From Gemmatimonadota bacterium (lineage in GTDB: Bacteria; JBHIER01; G020348925): 58,538 bases of DNA. Under the pieces are notes generated by a model, which saw only the letters and a program-made list of their open reading frames with translations, ran no database searches and was not told the DNA's origin. The position numbers were made by a program, and so were the translations under genes. Of this stretch, positions 44,260-55,210 are shown one piece after another. Position 1 is the stretch's first letter. Each line of letters begins with the position of its first letter. The stretch is from positions 4,132,948-4,191,485 of the forward strand of contig CP070758.1 of the NCBI GenBank assembly GCA_020348925.1. Reading direction: 5' to 3'.

Positions 44260-44341
44260 GCTTCTTATATCTCCCCAAAAAGATCGTTTGCTTTTCTTCT
44301 ATGTAACGGCATGATCGAAACTTTTCCACTTCATGCTTCTT
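44234..44341 (-). repeat. Direct duplication of the rpoA start region
   Basis: Bases 44234-44266 (covering the rpoA start and its ribosome site region) are repeated at 44308-44341 with only a one-base insertion and a substitution. The upstream copy could start an 11-codon peptide, MKWKSFDHAVT, followed by TAG. The spacer from rpsD is 191 bases, long for this cluster. Confidence 0.8.
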
Positions 44342-44450
44342 CTGTTTTCAATAAAATCGCTTACTCTTTTTCAATATGTTGGAGAGGCTCGAAACGAAAT
44401 CCTCTTCAACCGAACTCGAAAAACTGGCCTTCCAATCCAAACCCTGTGGA

Positions 44451-45080
44451 TTACTTTGAGTACAATCCCACGATCAAATGCTCTTGAATGGGGGTTGGAA
44501 TTTCATCTCGACTCGGCACCGCCAGGATCTGACCGGTCATCTTGGTCTTATCCACTTGCAGCCATGGAAGTTCGGTTCTCCGATCGATCCGTTTCAAAGC
44601 CGTTTGAATGACAGCAAGTTTTTGGCTTTTGTCCCGAACCCGTACGACATCACCCGATTTCACTTGATATGAGGGGATATCTACAACACGCTCATTGACC
44701 GTAAAATGACGATGGCGAACCAATTGCCGAGCTGTATTACGAGAGGGAGCAAATCCCAATCGGTAGATTACGTTGTCGAGACGCGATTCAAGCAGCATGA
44801 GCAGATTCTCACCCGTAATGCCCGTCTGACGAGCCGCCTTCTCGTAATAATTTCGGAATTGACGCTCCAGAATGCCGTACATTCGACGAGCTTTCTGCTT
44901 CTCTCGTAATTGTAGACCATAATCGGAGATTTTTCTCCTCGAATCGTGTCCATGCTGTCCGGGGGCATAGCCTCTTCTTTCAAAGGCGCATTTATCTGTG
45001 ACACAACGATCGCCTTTCAGAAAGAGTTTTTCTCCTTCCCGTCGACATAACCGACACTGTGCATCACGGTATCGTGCCAT
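44451..45080 (-). CDS. rpsD: 30S ribosomal protein S4
   Basis: 209 residues. C-terminal S4 RNA-binding domain ([20 protein letters not shown]) and the zinc-type N-terminus [12 protein letters not shown]...CVTDKC, i.e. the cysteine-bearing form. Start ATG one base after rpsK stop region. Confidence 0.96.
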   Translation of the reverse strand: MARYRDAQCRLCRREGEKLFLKGDRCVTDKCAFERRGYAPGQHGHDSRRKISDYGLQLREKQKARRMYGILERQFRNYYEKAARQTGITGENLLMLLESRLDNVIYRLGFAPSRNTARQLVRHRHFTVNERVVDIPSYQVKSGDVVRVRDKSQKLAVIQTALKRIDRRTELPWLQVDKTKMTGQILAVPSRDEIPTPIQEHLIVGLYSK

Positions 45081-45467
45081 TTACACTCTTCTCCTTTTTG
45101 GCGGCCGACAGCCATTGTGAGGGATGGGTGTGACATCACGGATGGTCGTCACCTCCAGTCCAGCAGCCTGGAGTGAACGTATGGCAGCCTCCCGACCAGC
45201 TCCTGGACCTCGCACCCAGATTTCGATCCTGCGTAACCCGATATCGAGCGCTTTCTTAGCAGCCGCCTCAGCAGCCAGCTGAGCGGCAAATGGGGTGCTT
45301 TTGCGCGATCCCTTGAATCCAACTCGTCCAGCAGTTCCCCAAGATATGACATCCCCTTTTGAATCAGTGATCGTAATAATTGTATTATTGAATGTAGCTT
45401 TAATATGGGCTACACCTGATGTGTCGGCCAGTTTCTCTCTTTTTTTCTTTCTTTCAGGTTGGGGCAC
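45081..45467 (-). CDS. rpsK: 30S ribosomal protein S11
   Basis: 128 residues; [18 protein letters not shown] and [19 protein letters not shown] are diagnostic. Immediately upstream of rpsD. Confidence 0.97.
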   Translation of the reverse strand: MPQPERKKKREKLADTSGVAHIKATFNNTIITITDSKGDVISWGTAGRVGFKGSRKSTPFAAQLAAEAAAKKALDIGLRRIEIWVRGPGAGREAAIRSLQAAGLEVTTIRDVTPIPHNGCRPPKRRRV

Positions 45468-45497
45468 TGCACTCCTCCTTCAGCGAAAATACTGTGT

Positions 45498-45869
45498 TTA
45501 CCTTTTCCTTTTAGCACCGACTGTGCGCCGCGGACCTTTCCGAGTTCTGGCATTCGTACTCGTCCGCTGCCCATGAACCGGCAAGCCTCTTCTGTGCCGG
45601 AGTCCCCGATAGGCTCCGATGTCCATGAGTCGCTTGATATTCATGGAAGTCTCCGTTCGAAGGCTTCCCTCTACTTTATAATCCGACTCCAAAGCTGCCC
45701 GAAGTTTCGCGACTTCTTCCTCAGTGAGTTTCTCTACGCGTTTGTTCGGATCAACAGCGGTTTCATCCAAAATCTTCTTGGCTGCCGACCGCCCAATTCC
45801 GTAAATGAATGTGAGAGCGACTTCGATGCGCTTATTCCGGGGCAGATCGACACCCGCAATTCGAGCCAC
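45498..45869 (-). CDS. rpsM: 30S ribosomal protein S13
   Basis: 123 residues; [20 protein letters not shown] and [17 protein letters not shown] are diagnostic. GGAGGA precedes the ATG. Confidence 0.97.
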   Translation of the reverse strand: MARIAGVDLPRNKRIEVALTFIYGIGRSAAKKILDETAVDPNKRVEKLTEEEVAKLRAALESDYKVEGSLRTETSMNIKRLMDIGAYRGLRHRRGLPVHGQRTSTNARTRKGPRRTVGAKRKR

Positions 45870-45895
45870 AATACATCCTCCTTTAAGTTAGTGCG

Positions 45896-46009
45896 CTACC
45901 CTTGCCGCTGCTTATGCCTGGGGTTCCTACAAATAACTCGAACCACCCCTTTGCGGCGAACGATTTTGCAATTGTCACATATTTTTCTTACAGATGCTTG
46001 AACTCTCAT
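45896..46009 (-). CDS. rpmJ: 50S ribosomal protein L36
   Basis: 37 residues, too short for many ORF callers. [20 protein letters not shown] and [11 protein letters not shown] carry the zinc ligands (C-x2-C, C, H) of the zinc form. Lies between infA and rpsM as expected. Confidence 0.95.
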   Translation of the reverse strand: MRVQASVRKICDNCKIVRRKGVVRVICRNPRHKQRQG

Positions 46010-46015
46010 TTTCCA

Positions 46016-46234
46016 TTATTTGTAGCGATAGATAATTCTACCTCGACTCAAGTCGTAGGGTGATAGTTCAATGGTGACCTTATCTCCCGGTAGTATCTTG
46101 ATGAAATGCATGCGCATTTTGCCTGAAACATGCGCCAAGACTCGATGTCCGTTCTCCAGCTCTACGCGGAAAGTCGCGTTTGGCAGTGACTCGACAACTG
46201 TCCCTTCAACTTGAATTCCTTCTTCTTTTGGCAT
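46016..46234 (-). CDS. infA: Translation initiation factor IF-1
   Basis: 72 residues with an OB-fold core: [39 protein letters not shown]. Six bases before rpmJ. Confidence 0.96.
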   Translation of the reverse strand: MPKEEGIQVEGTVVESLPNATFRVELENGHRVLAHVSGKMRMHFIKILPGDKVTIELSPYDLSRGRIIYRYK

Positions 46235-46271
46235 GTGCTCTTTGTAAAATTCTTTCGTAGTGCTCTTTCTT

Positions 46272-47018
46272 TTAAGAATCGGTCAGGATACGCGGCCCTT
46301 CTCTGGTGATGACTATAGTGTGCTCGAAATGAGCTGAGGCCGAGCCATCCTTCGTCACGACAGTCCAGTTATCATCTTGTGTCTCAACCTCAAAACCACC
46401 GGCATTGACCATTGGCTCAATGGCCAGTGTCATCCCAGCTTTCAAAACAGGTCCGGAACCTGGGCTACCAAAGTTCGGCACTTGCGGCTCTTCGTGCATC
46501 GCCTTTCCAATACCATGGCCCACAAGCGCCCGAACCACCGAATATCCGTGACGTTCAACAAAGCTCTGTATAGACCACGAGATATCGGACAACCTATTTC
46601 CCTCCCTGGCCTGCGAAATTCCCTCGAACAAAGCATCGCGTGTTACTGTTAAGAGTTCACTCTTTTCCTGAGAAACGGGTTCAACACAGAAGGTCTCGGC
46701 GCCATCACCGTAATAGCCTGCCTTTTCGACACCAACGTCGATACTGACTATTTGTCCCTCCTGCAACTTCCGATTTCCCGGAATACCGTGTACGACTTCA
46801 TCATCGATCGATACACAGATACTTGCAGGAAATCCGTGGAATCCTTTAAATGCCGGACGACCGCCGCATTGTATGATAAATTCTTCAGCCATTGTATTGA
46901 GATCTTGTGATGTTACTCCCGGATGTACGTTCTGTTCAATCAATTTCAATGTACGGTAAACAATATGACAGCTTTCATGTATCGACTCAATTTCTTTTTC
47001 AGATTTCAGAACAATCAT
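46272..47018 (-). CDS. map: Methionine aminopeptidase, type I
   Basis: 248 residues from the ATG at 47018, which overlaps the adk stop as ATGA. Metal ligands lie in [39 protein letters not shown] and [11 protein letters not shown]. Removes the initiator methionine. Confidence 0.95.
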   Translation of the reverse strand: MIVLKSEKEIESIHESCHIVYRTLKLIEQNVHPGVTSQDLNTMAEEFIIQCGGRPAFKGFHGFPASICVSIDDEVVHGIPGNRKLQEGQIVSIDVGVEKAGYYGDGAETFCVEPVSQEKSELLTVTRDALFEGISQAREGNRLSDISWSIQSFVERHGYSVVRALVGHGIGKAMHEEPQVPNFGSPGSGPVLKAGMTLAIEPMVNAGGFEVETQDDNWTVVTKDGSASAHFEHTIVITREGPRILTDS

Positions 47019-47668
47019 GCACCTATACAATTGAGATGCGAGGCAATATCCCGAAATACCTTTTCGACGTCTCCGTTCCCATCAATTTCTTGCAGCAATC
47101 CCACTCCTGCATAAAAAGCCTTCAATGGAGCAGTCTCCGCTTCGTAAACTTGCATTCGATTGGTGATCGTCTCCGCTCTGTCATCCTCCCGCTGGTACAA
47201 GACACCCCCACACCACGTACATCGACTTTCCTTCTCAGGGGGATTGCTGAGTAAATTGTAATCCCGATTGCAGTTTCGACACAGGCGACGGTTACTCAGG
47301 CGCTCCACAATCCTCTCCGATTCCACCTCGAGACTGAAGACAATATCCAATTCTCTTTCTTTCTTTTTCAACAAATCTTCAAGTTCTCGGGCTTGGTTCA
47401 CCGTCCGGGGAAATCCGTCCAAGACAAAGCCCCCTCTGCAATTTTCCCCACTCAAACGATTCTCAATAATGGATATCATTGTCTCGTCCGGAACGAGTTC
47501 CCCCGCCTCCATGTATCCTTTGGCTTGACGTCCCAGTTCCGTCTCCTGATCCGCTGCTTCCCGCAACATATCCCCCGTCGATATATGGAGAAACCCACAA
47601 TATTTCGCAATCGCCTGCGCTTGCGTTCCTTTTCCCGAACCCGGAGGACCAAGGAGGACTATGCGCAT
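47015..47668 (-). CDS. adk: Adenylate kinase
   Basis: 217 residues. P-loop GPPGSGKGTQAQAIA, FVLDGFPRTVNQA, and a lid with zinc-type cysteines CRNCNRDYN...CTWCGG. Interconverts ATP, AMP and ADP. Confidence 0.96.
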   Translation of the reverse strand: MRIVLLGPPGSGKGTQAQAIAKYCGFLHISTGDMLREAADQETELGRQAKGYMEAGELVPDETMISIIENRLSGENCRGGFVLDGFPRTVNQARELEDLLKKKERELDIVFSLEVESERIVERLSNRRLCRNCNRDYNLLSNPPEKESRCTWCGGVLYQREDDRAETITNRMQVYEAETAPLKAFYAGVGLLQEIDGNGDVEKVFRDIASHLNCIGA

Positions 47669-47710
47669 CTCATCTTATCCTTTCGGTTCAACCAACAGAG
47701 AACTCCTGTC

Positions 47711-49051
47711 TTACATTCTGCGCCGACCTCGAATCCTCCCTTTCTTCATAAATCCATCATAGTGTCTCATCAACAAATGCGATTCTACTTGCTGAAGAGT
47801 ATCAAGTGCAACTCCCACCACAATGAGTAAACCTGTCCCTCCAAAGAAGTCCGCGTAACTGTAAGTCACGTTCATTGAACGAACGATGAAGTAGGGGAAG
47901 ATAGCCACTGCCGCCAAAAAAACGGCCCCGGGAAAGGTGACCCGCGTTAAAATGTGGTCAATATACTCCGACGTTCTCTTCCCCGGTCGAACACCCGGAA
48001 TAAATCCCCCATACTTCTTCATGTTGTCTGCCAGGTCTATTGGATTAAAAATGATCGCCGTGTAAAAATATGTGAAAAATACAATAGTAATGCCGTAGAA
48101 GAACCAGTATACAGGCGAAGTCAGATCAAAATATCCGGCCAATGATTCCATCATGGCACTGTTTGGGAAGAACATTTTCAAGGTACCGGGCACAAAGAGA
48201 ATTGACTGCGCAAAGATAATGGGGATAACGCCTGCCGTATTCACCCGAAGCGGAATATGAGTGCTTTGCCCCCCGTAAATCTTCCGTCCGACGACCCGCT
48301 TCGCATACTGAACGGGTATTTTACGCTGTCCCTGCGTGATGAGAACCACGAAGGCCACTGTGGCGTACATGAGTGCAAAAAGGAAGAGCTCGGTGAAGAT
48401 GCTCTGTGTCCCTGCGACAACCTGTCGGAACTCCCCTAAAATTGCACTCGGGAACCGAGCCACGATGCCGATAAAAATGATGAGTGAGATTCCGTTGCCG
48501 ATGCCCCTTTCATCAATCTTTTCTCCCAACCACATAATAAAAATGGTTCCGCTCGTCAGAGTGATCATGGTCAACAATCGAAATCCCCACCCTGGCTGTG
48601 GCACCACAACACGCGCTATTTCACCCACGGCCACAGGAGGAATGCTTTCTAAGAAGACGCTAATACCGTAAGATTGAAGGAGCGATATGATGACCGTACC
48701 GTAGCGAGTATACTGAGTAATCTTTTTCCGTCCCTCCTCCCCTTCCTTCTGGAGTTTCTGAAAATAAGGGACTACCGATCCGAGCAACTGAATAATAATG
48801 GATGCGCTGATATAGGGCATAATCCCCAGGGCAAAGATAGTCGCTTTGCGAAATGCTCCCCCGACAAACATATCATAAAATCCAAACAGTGTTCCCCCTG
48901 CCTGATCGAGATATGCTCCCAGCGCGCCTGCATCCGTCCCTGGAGTGGGGACATGACCACCCACACGGTATACGAGAAGAATACCGATCGTAAAGAGAAG
49001 CCGTCGTCTCAATTCCGGAATTTTCAGGGCATTTTGGAGCGTTTTGATCAT
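47711..49051 (-). CDS. secY: Protein translocase subunit SecY
   Basis: 446 residues, ten hydrophobic spans. PGTDAGALGAYLDQAGGTLF, LGIMPYISASIIIQLL and PGVRPGKRTSEYIDHILTRV are SecY motifs. One base separates it from rplO. Confidence 0.96.
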   Translation of the reverse strand: MIKTLQNALKIPELRRRLLFTIGILLVYRVGGHVPTPGTDAGALGAYLDQAGGTLFGFYDMFVGGAFRKATIFALGIMPYISASIIIQLLGSVVPYFQKLQKEGEEGRKKITQYTRYGTVIISLLQSYGISVFLESIPPVAVGEIARVVVPQPGWGFRLLTMITLTSGTIFIMWLGEKIDERGIGNGISLIIFIGIVARFPSAILGEFRQVVAGTQSIFTELFLFALMYATVAFVVLITQGQRKIPVQYAKRVVGRKIYGGQSTHIPLRVNTAGVIPIIFAQSILFVPGTLKMFFPNSAMMESLAGYFDLTSPVYWFFYGITIVFFTYFYTAIIFNPIDLADNMKKYGGFIPGVRPGKRTSEYIDHILTRVTFPGAVFLAAVAIFPYFIVRSMNVTYSYADFFGGTGLLIVVGVALDTLQQVESHLLMRHYDGFMKKGRIRGRRRM

Positions 49052-49052
49052 C

Positions 49053-49493
49053 TCATATCACCTCAACAGATCCTTTGGCCTTTTCAATTTTAGCCTTTGC
49101 GGTCGCACTGAAAGCATGTGCTCTGACCGTCATTCCTTCGGCGACCTCCCCCACCCCTAAAACTTTGACGGGAATTCTCTCCTTCTTGATGATTCCCTTC
49201 TGTCTTAGAACGTGAGGTGTAATGATCTTTTCGTCTCCGCAGCGGGCTAAGTCTTGCACATTTACTATCTGGTATTCTTTCTTAAAAATGTTTGTAAATC
49301 CTTTTTTGGGTAGCCGCCGCTGAATGGGCATTTGACCGCCTTCGAACCAAGCCGGTATTTTGACACCTGATCTGGATTTCTGGCCCTTGTGTCCTCGGCA
49401 GCTCGTCCCCCCATGACCGGACCCTTCGCCTCGACCAACACGTTTCCTCTTCTTCCGAGCCCCCTGTGGTTTTTTCAACTCATTAAGTTTCAT
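49053..49493 (-). CDS. rplO: 50S ribosomal protein L15
   Basis: 146 residues from the ATG at 49493 (the in-frame GTG at 49505 is too close to its ribosome site). GARKKRKRVGRGEGSGHGGT and the GHKGQKSRSG block identify L15. Confidence 0.94.
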   Translation of the reverse strand: MKLNELKKPQGARKKRKRVGRGEGSGHGGTSCRGHKGQKSRSGVKIPAWFEGGQMPIQRRLPKKGFTNIFKKEYQIVNVQDLARCGDEKIITPHVLRQKGIIKKERIPVKVLGVGEVAEGMTVRAHAFSATAKAKIEKAKGSVEVI

Positions 49494-49508
49494 ATCGTAA
49501 AGCACCTC

Positions 49509-49694
49509 TCAAGAGACTTCTTCAACCTCCACTAAATGTTCAACCGTCCTAATCATCCCCCGAATCTGAGGGGTGTCATTCTGAATCACACTCTGATTCA
49601 TTTTTCGAATTCCCAAAGCTTTGAGCGTCAATTTCTGTCTCTTCTGGCGCCCGATTGCACTTCTTCTTTGAGAAATTCTCAGCTTTTTGGCCAT
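49509..49694 (-). CDS. rpmD: 50S ribosomal protein L30
   Basis: 61 residues; [20 protein letters not shown] and [20 protein letters not shown] are diagnostic. Confidence 0.95.
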   Translation of the reverse strand: MAKKLRISQRRSAIGRQKRQKLTLKALGIRKMNQSVIQNDTPQIRGMIRTVEHLVEVEEVS

Positions 49695-49717
49695 AGCTCA
49701 TACTCCGTTAACGGAAT

Positions 49718-50257
49718 CTAACCCATCAACTCTTCAATCGGAATCCCACGAATCTTCGATACCTTTTGAGCGTCTCGCAATCTCAGCAAACCCTCCATCG
49801 TGGCCTTCGCCACATTGTGAGGATTGGGTGAACCCAAGGATTTTGTAAGCACATCTCGAATCCCTGAACACTCCACAACTGCCCGAACAGCTCCACCGGC
49901 AATAATACCCGTTCCAGGTGATGCCGGCTTGAGAAGAACTCGAGCAGCACCGAAACGACCGGTCACTTGATGGGGAATCGTTCCTCCCAGGAGTGGAATC
50001 TGCGCGAGATTCTTCTTCGCAATCTCAGCGCCCTTCCTGATAGCCTCTGAGACTTCATTCGCCTTGCCCAATCCGATACCCACTTGGCCGTGACCATCTC
50101 CAACGACAGTCAAAGCGTTAAAACTGAACCGACGTCCCCCTTTAACGACTTTTGCAACGCGATTGATATGAAGAACCCGATCAATGTATTCTTGTTCCTT
50201 CGGCTCCTCTTTTGCCAACCTTCCTCTTCTTTCTTCCTTAGGCTTTTCGAAACTCAA
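49718..50257 (-). CDS. rpsE: 30S ribosomal protein S5
   Basis: 179 residues; [20 protein letters not shown] and the [19 protein letters not shown] block identify S5. ATGA overlap with rplR (50254-50257). Confidence 0.96.
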   Translation of the reverse strand: MSFEKPKEERRGRLAKEEPKEQEYIDRVLHINRVAKVVKGGRRFSFNALTVVGDGHGQVGIGLGKANEVSEAIRKGAEIAKKNLAQIPLLGGTIPHQVTGRFGAARVLLKPASPGTGIIAGGAVRAVVECSGIRDVLTKSLGSPNPHNVAKATMEGLLRLRDAQKVSKIRGIPIEELMG

Positions 50258-50628
50258 AACTCCAATCCTCCTTCCCGAGCACCATCAGCCACAGCCTTTA
50301 CGCGTCCATGATACAGATAACCAGCACGATCGAAAACGATCTTCGTGATCTTTTCTTTTTTTGCCTTTTCCGCCAAGACGCTCCCCACCTCTTTTCCCAC
50401 CGCACATTTCCCCTTCAGTTCGTTTCTCCTCTGACGAAGTTCCGGCGATAAACTTGAGGTTGAGACAAGAGATTTTCCGTGCGTATCGTCGATAAGTTGA
50501 GCATAAATATGTTTTGAGCTGCGAAATACCGTTAAGCGTGGTCTCTCTGAGGTGCCGGAAACTTTTTTCCTTACTCGCCTTCGTCGCTTCTCTCTTCCCT
50601 TCTGTTTTGTTACGTTTCTGTCTTTCAT
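50254..50628 (-). CDS. rplR: 50S ribosomal protein L18
   Basis: 124 residues from the ATG at 50628; the longer reading frame upstream is not conserved. [37 protein letters not shown] and [20 protein letters not shown] mark L18. Confidence 0.94.
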   Translation of the reverse strand: MKDRNVTKQKGREKRRRRVRKKVSGTSERPRLTVFRSSKHIYAQLIDDTHGKSLVSTSSLSPELRQRRNELKGKCAVGKEVGSVLAEKAKKEKITKIVFDRAGYLYHGRVKAVADGAREGGLEF

Positions 50629-50650
50629 TGTTTCATGCTTTGAAAAAAAT

Positions 50651-51187
50651 TTAGATCGCCGCTTTCCCTGCTTTTCGGCGTATGTATTCACCTTCGTACT
50701 TGATTCCTTTTGCCTTGTAAGGATCAGGGGGGCGAAAGGATCGAATCTTGGCCGCAACCTGACCGACCATTTGTTTGTCAATACCAGAAATGCTCAATCG
50801 CGTGCCTTTTTCAATAGTGATCGTAATCCCCTCAGGTGGTCGGAACACGATAGGGTGAGAATATCCCAATTGAAAGACGACTGCGTTATCCTGCTGTTCG
50901 GCTCGATATCCTACACCCGTAATCTCCAGCTGTTTCTGAAATGTCTTCGTAACCCCTTCAACCATATTGGCCAAAAGGGTCCTGGTGAGACCATGGAGTG
51001 ACCTGTGAAGAGGTGTATCCGATGGCCGCGTTACAGCTATGGATCCTTCAGTTACAGTTACAGTCAGGCTTGGGTGAATCTCCTGGGAGAGAGTCCCCTT
51101 CGGTCCCTTTATCTGAATTCTATTCTCCTGAATCTCGATTTCCACTCCCTGAGGAATTTCAATCGGTTCTTTTCCAATGCGCGACAC
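50651..51187 (-). CDS. rplF: 50S ribosomal protein L6
   Basis: 178 residues; [19 protein letters not shown] and [19 protein letters not shown] are diagnostic. Confidence 0.97.
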   Translation of the reverse strand: MSRIGKEPIEIPQGVEIEIQENRIQIKGPKGTLSQEIHPSLTVTVTEGSIAVTRPSDTPLHRSLHGLTRTLLANMVEGVTKTFQKQLEITGVGYRAEQQDNAVVFQLGYSHPIVFRPPEGITITIEKGTRLSISGIDKQMVGQVAAKIRSFRPPDPYKAKGIKYEGEYIRRKAGKAAI

Positions 51188-51214
51188 CCTTTACCTCCAC
51201 CGCTTGTAAATTCA

Positions 51215-51610
51215 CTACCATATGTAACAAAGAACTTCTCCCCCGATGCCCAACTCCCTCGTCTGTTTGTCGGTCAATATACCCTTGGATGTTGACATGA
51301 TAGCCACCCCTAATCCGTTAAGAACCTTGGGTACCTTATCTTTCGCCACATACTTTCTCCGTCCAGGAGTACTCACTCGCTGTAAGCCAGAGATGATAGG
51401 CATTTCATTTGCATCATACCTTAAATACAACCGAAGATAGGGATGGCGATCTTTCTCGATATCCGTAAATGAATTAATGAACTTTTGTTCGACCAAAATT
51501 CGAGCAATCTCCCTTTTCAATATTGAGGCAGGCACATCGACTTTTTTGTACTTTGCATGACATGCATTTCTCAGTCTCGTAAGTATGTCAGCAACAGGAT
51601 CGGTCATCAT
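51215..51610 (-). CDS. rpsH: 30S ribosomal protein S8
   Basis: 131 residues; MMTDPVADILTRLRNACHA and GVAIMSTSKGILTDKQTREL identify S8. Confidence 0.97.
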   Translation of the reverse strand: MMTDPVADILTRLRNACHAKYKKVDVPASILKREIARILVEQKFINSFTDIEKDRHPYLRLYLRYDANEMPIISGLQRVSTPGRRKYVAKDKVPKVLNGLGVAIMSTSKGILTDKQTRELGIGGEVLCYIW

Positions 51611-51649
51611 TGCATAACTCCCTTATCACTCAAGTAAACAATTCCAAGC

Positions 51650-51835
51650 TTACCAACTCGATTTGGTAACCCCGGGGATAAGCCCTTGCAAAGCCAGTTC
51701 CCGGAAACAGATCCGACATACACCGAACTGTCGGAGATACGCCCGGGATCGTCCACACCGGTGGCATCGATTGTATCGGCGGACTTTGTACTTTGGTTCG
51801 CGCTTTGCTTTTTCCATCAATGCTTTTTTCGCCAC
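51650..51835 (-). CDS. rpsN: 30S ribosomal protein S14, type Z
   Basis: 61 residues with the zinc motif [20 protein letters not shown]; the short zinc form of S14. Confidence 0.96.
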   Translation of the reverse strand: MAKKALMEKAKREPKYKVRRYNRCHRCGRSRAYLRQFGVCRICFRELALQGLIPGVTKSSW

Positions 51836-51867
51836 AATATTCTCTCCTAAACAGGTCTGTCAATGAG

Positions 51868-52413
51868 CTACGTGGTACGGAAAGGCACACCAAAAACTTT
51901 TAGGAGCTCGAAGGCCTCCTCGTCTGTATTGGCTGTTGTAACAATAGTGACGTCCATACCATGGATACGCTCAACCTTGTCGTAGTCAATTTCTGGAAAA
52001 ATAATCTGCTCGGTCAAACCCAGTGAATAATTCCCATGCCCATCGAAGGACTTTGTCGAAAGTCCTCGGAAATCACGAATTCGAGGCATAGCGACATTGA
52101 TGAGTCGATCTAAAAACTCATACATCCTGGTTCGCCGGAGGGTTGTTCGGCATCCCACGGCCATGCCAGCCCTCAATTTGAAATTGGAGATCGACAGTTT
52201 TGCCCTGGTAACAACCGGTCGCTGACCGACAATAGTCATCAGATCCTCTATAGCGGAGTCAAGAACTTTCGTATTCTGAATTGCTTCACCAACGCCCATA
52301 TTGACCACGATCTTTTCCAATTTGGGTATTTCCATGCTGTTGTCATACCCAAACTTCTTGGTAAGAGCTGGCATCACCGTCTCAATATATTCACGTTTCA
52401 ATCGCGGCTCCAT
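51868..52413 (-). CDS. rplE: 50S ribosomal protein L5
   Basis: 181 residues; [20 protein letters not shown] and [20 protein letters not shown] mark L5. Confidence 0.97.
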   Translation of the reverse strand: MEPRLKREYIETVMPALTKKFGYDNSMEIPKLEKIVVNMGVGEAIQNTKVLDSAIEDLMTIVGQRPVVTRAKLSISNFKLRAGMAVGCRTTLRRTRMYEFLDRLINVAMPRIRDFRGLSTKSFDGHGNYSLGLTEQIIFPEIDYDKVERIHGMDVTIVTTANTDEEAFELLKVFGVPFRTT

Positions 52414-52452
52414 GCGTTCCTCTCAATGCGAATAACCGTTTGACTTTCTCTG

Positions 52453-52764
52453 CTAATCAAAAATTTCACCACACTGTTTGCATTGCCGTGTTCTTCGGCC
52501 ACCCTCCAGAATTTTTGAACCAATCTTGGTAGGCTCATTGCATTTCGGACATACCACCATCACGTTCGAGATATGAATGGGCGCTTCCTTCTCCACAATA
52601 CCACCCTTAGGATTACTCTGGGAAGGTCGAGTGTGCCTTTTGATGAAATGGACACCTTCAACCAAAACACGTTGCTTCGCAGGAAACACTCTTAATACTT
52701 TGCCCCTTTTGTCTCTATCATCGCCGGATATCACCAGCACCAAATCATTTTTTGCAACTTTCAT
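52453..52764 (-). CDS. rplX: 50S ribosomal protein L24
   Basis: 103 residues from the ATG at 52764. KOW domain, KNDLVLVISGDDRDKRGKVL; a C-terminal zinc-ribbon-like part with CPKC...CKQC. Confidence 0.94.
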   Translation of the reverse strand: MKVAKNDLVLVISGDDRDKRGKVLRVFPAKQRVLVEGVHFIKRHTRPSQSNPKGGIVEKEAPIHISNVMVVCPKCNEPTKIGSKILEGGRRTRQCKQCGEIFD

Positions 52765-52766
52765 TA

Positions 52767-53135
52767 TCAAATAACCTCAGGCGCTAAAGAGATAATCTTC
52801 ATAAATCCCTTCTCTCTCAACTCTCTTGCAACAGGGCCAAAGACCCGTGTGCCCCTCGGCTCACCCGCCTCAGTTATAAGCACTGCGGCATTCTCATCGA
52901 AACGAATGTACGTACCATCACGCCGAGGTGTTTCCTTCTTCGTTCGAACAATAACAGCTTTGGACATCTGACCTTTTTTCACAGCACCTCCAGGGAGGGC
53001 ATCCTTGATCGAAACGACAACAATATCCCCAACTCCGGCATATCTTCGTCCAGTACCCCCTAATACTCTTATGCATTGGATACGCTTTGCCCCGGTATTA
53101 TCGGCAACATTCATGTTCGTCTCTTGTTGAATCAT
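52767..53135 (-). CDS. rplN: 50S ribosomal protein L14
   Basis: 122 residues, the standard length, from the ATG at 53135: [20 protein letters not shown] and [20 protein letters not shown]. Confidence 0.96.
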   Translation of the reverse strand: MIQQETNMNVADNTGAKRIQCIRVLGGTGRRYAGVGDIVVVSIKDALPGGAVKKGQMSKAVIVRTKKETPRRDGTYIRFDENAAVLITEAGEPRGTRVFGPVARELREKGFMKIISLAPEVI

Positions 53136-53157
53136 GCTCAATACTCCTGTCTTTGCA

Positions 53158-53475
53158 CTATGTTTCCGGGGTTCTCTCCATAATTTCAACGAGACGCCAT
53201 CGTTTCATTCTGCTCAGAGGACGTGTTTCCATTATTTTCACCCTATCTCCAACGCGGCATTGGTTGTCCTCGTCGTGCGCCATGAGTTTCGTTGTCTTCT
53301 TCACGATTCGATCGTATCTGGGATGTCGAACAAGGCGTTCGACAACTACGACAATACCCTTATCCATCTTATCGCTTATTACCTTCCCCGTCCGGACTTT
53401 TCGTTTGTTGCGTTCCACCGCCCTCTTCTCTCTCTGCGACGGTTCAGCAACAGAACCTTTTTGCTCAGGATACAT
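53158..53475 (-). CDS. rpsQ: 30S ribosomal protein S17
   Basis: 105 residues from the ATG at 53475, overlapping rpmC by 11 bases; an ATG at 53499 would overlap more. [20 protein letters not shown] and [20 protein letters not shown] identify S17. An N-terminal basic extension of about 20 residues is longer than usual. Confidence 0.92.
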   Translation of the reverse strand: MYPEQKGSVAEPSQREKRAVERNKRKVRTGKVISDKMDKGIVVVVERLVRHPRYDRIVKKTTKLMAHDEDNQCRVGDRVKIMETRPLSRMKRWRLVEIMERTPET

Positions 53476-53674
53476 TTCTGATGCCCTTCTCGTGTTCATG
53501 AAGGATGGTTTTCAATCTGGCAATATCTCTTCTGACCACCCTGATCCGAAGAGGATTGTCTAACTGACTCGTTACCTTTTGGAAGCGAAGGTTCGTCAAT
53601 TCTTCCTCTAAGTCTTGGAGCTGGGTTTGCATTTCAGAAAGAGACATCTCACGAATTTGCTCGGTTTTCTTCAT
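53465..53674 (-). CDS. rpmC: 50S ribosomal protein L29
   Basis: 69 residues from the ATG at 53674. [20 protein letters not shown] and [16 protein letters not shown] mark L29. Confidence 0.94.
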   Translation of the reverse strand: MKKTEQIREMSLSEMQTQLQDLEEELTNLRFQKVTSQLDNPLRIRVVRRDIARLKTILHEHEKGIRNVS

Positions 53675-53678
53675 ATAT

Positions 53679-54098
53679 TTACATCTCCAAGGCTTTGCGT
53701 TGCAGAAAGCGCGTTTTGATGGGAAGCTTACCTCCGGCAAGGCGGACTGCTTCCTTCGCCAGTTCTAAAGAAACTCCCTCCAGTTCAAATATGACTCGAC
53801 CCGGTTTCACCACAACAATCCAGTATTCGGGATTTCCTTTCCCCTTTCCCATTCTCGTTTCAGCTGGCTTCACCGTAATGGGTTTGTCGGGAAAAACTCG
53901 AATCCACACCTTCCCTCCCCGCTTAATATGGCGAGTCATAGCAACCCGGGCAGCTTCAAGCTGTCGGCTCGTGATCCAACCCGGTTCAAGAGCCTGCAGA
54001 CCATATTCGCCAAAATCAAGAACCGCACCCCCTTTTGCATCCCCTCGCATCCGTCCCCTCTGCTGTTTTCGAAATTTCACTCGCTTCGGCATTAACAT
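53679..54098 (-). CDS. rplP: 50S ribosomal protein L16
   Basis: 139 residues; [20 protein letters not shown] and [20 protein letters not shown]-like blocks (here [17 protein letters not shown]) identify L16. Confidence 0.96.
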   Translation of the reverse strand: MLMPKRVKFRKQQRGRMRGDAKGGAVLDFGEYGLQALEPGWITSRQLEAARVAMTRHIKRGGKVWIRVFPDKPITVKPAETRMGKGKGNPEYWIVVVKPGRVIFELEGVSLELAKEAVRLAGGKLPIKTRFLQRKALEM

Positions 54099-54139
54099 AT
54101 TGGGCTTCCCTTTTTATGACATCCTTTCTTTTCTCTCTC

Positions 54140-54793
54140 TCAAGCCTGACTCGATGCCCCCGGAGTGGGACCAATAATATCCCCCTTACAAATCCATACT
54201 TTCACACCGATGCAACCGTAAGTAGTACGAGCAACAACACTGGCATAATCGATATCCGATCGAAAAGTCTGAAGAGGAACACGTCCCTCCCTGTATCCTT
54301 CTTTACGAGACATTTCCGCACCTCCCAACCGGCCCGAACACAGGATTCGAATTCCCTCAGCTCCCATTCTCATGGTTGAACTGATGGCTTTTTTCATCGC
54401 CCTTCGAAAGGAGACCCGTTGCTCCAACTGTGAGGCTATATTCTCAGCAACCAAAAAGGCATCCAACTCCGGCCGCTTTATTTCCTGAATATTGATGTAT
54501 ACTTCTTTTCCAATGAGATGTTGAAGCTCATCGCGCAACTTATCCACTTCGGCTCCTCTTCGACCGATCACGATCCCAGGGCGGGCGGTATGAATATCAA
54601 CGGTTACTGTCTTAGGAGCACGTGCAATTTCAATTTTTGAGATTCCTGCTCGTTGCAAGCGATTACGAACGTACCGCCTCAGCATCAGATCTTCTTTCAG
54701 ACAATGAGCGAAATTCCTCTCATCGTACCACTTTGAATCCCACGTTTTGTTAATACCTAATCTCAGTCCTATTGGATTCGTTTTCTGTCCCAA
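54140..54793 (-). CDS. rpsC: 30S ribosomal protein S3
   Basis: 217 residues; [22 protein letters not shown] domain [20 protein letters not shown], and [20 protein letters not shown]. Confidence 0.97.
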   Translation of the reverse strand: MGQKTNPIGLRLGINKTWDSKWYDERNFAHCLKEDLMLRRYVRNRLQRAGISKIEIARAPKTVTVDIHTARPGIVIGRRGAEVDKLRDELQHLIGKEVYINIQEIKRPELDAFLVAENIASQLEQRVSFRRAMKKAISSTMRMGAEGIRILCSGRLGGAEMSRKEGYREGRVPLQTFRSDIDYASVVARTTYGCIGVKVWICKGDIIGPTPGASSQA

Positions 54794-54818
54794 TCATCAC
54801 CTCCTGAATGGGGGTTTC

Positions 54819-55169
54819 CTACTTCTGTTCCCGTTGCTCGAGAACGACACTCAAATGACTCGTCCGTTTCAGAATTCTCGTCGCCCGACCCATAGCCCGA
54901 GGCCGAAATCGCTTGAGGCTGGGCCCTCCATCTACCTGAACGTCCTTAATGTAGAGATCTTCTACTTTGAGACGCGTGCTCCCAGCCACATTAATTGCAT
55001 TGGCGGCAGCTGACCGTATGGTTTTCTCCACATGTGTTGAGGCCGCTTTTAAAGTAAAATGGAGTATATTGAGGGCTTCTTCGACATCTTTCCCCCTGAC
55101 CAAGTCAGCAACCTGTCTCATCTTTCTCGGAGATATTCTTACATATCGTGCTTTCGCTTTATACTCCAT
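54819..55169 (-). CDS. rplV: 50S ribosomal protein L22
   Basis: 116 residues; YVRISPRKMRQVADLVRGKD and FRPRAMGRATRILKRTSHLS are diagnostic. Confidence 0.97.
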   Translation of the reverse strand: MEYKAKARYVRISPRKMRQVADLVRGKDVEEALNILHFTLKAASTHVEKTIRSAAANAINVAGSTRLKVEDLYIKDVQVDGGPSLKRFRPRAMGRATRILKRTSHLSVVLEQREQK

Positions 55170-55210
55170 AGATCATACTCACTGTTTAGGCATAACTCCG
55201 TTTATCGATG

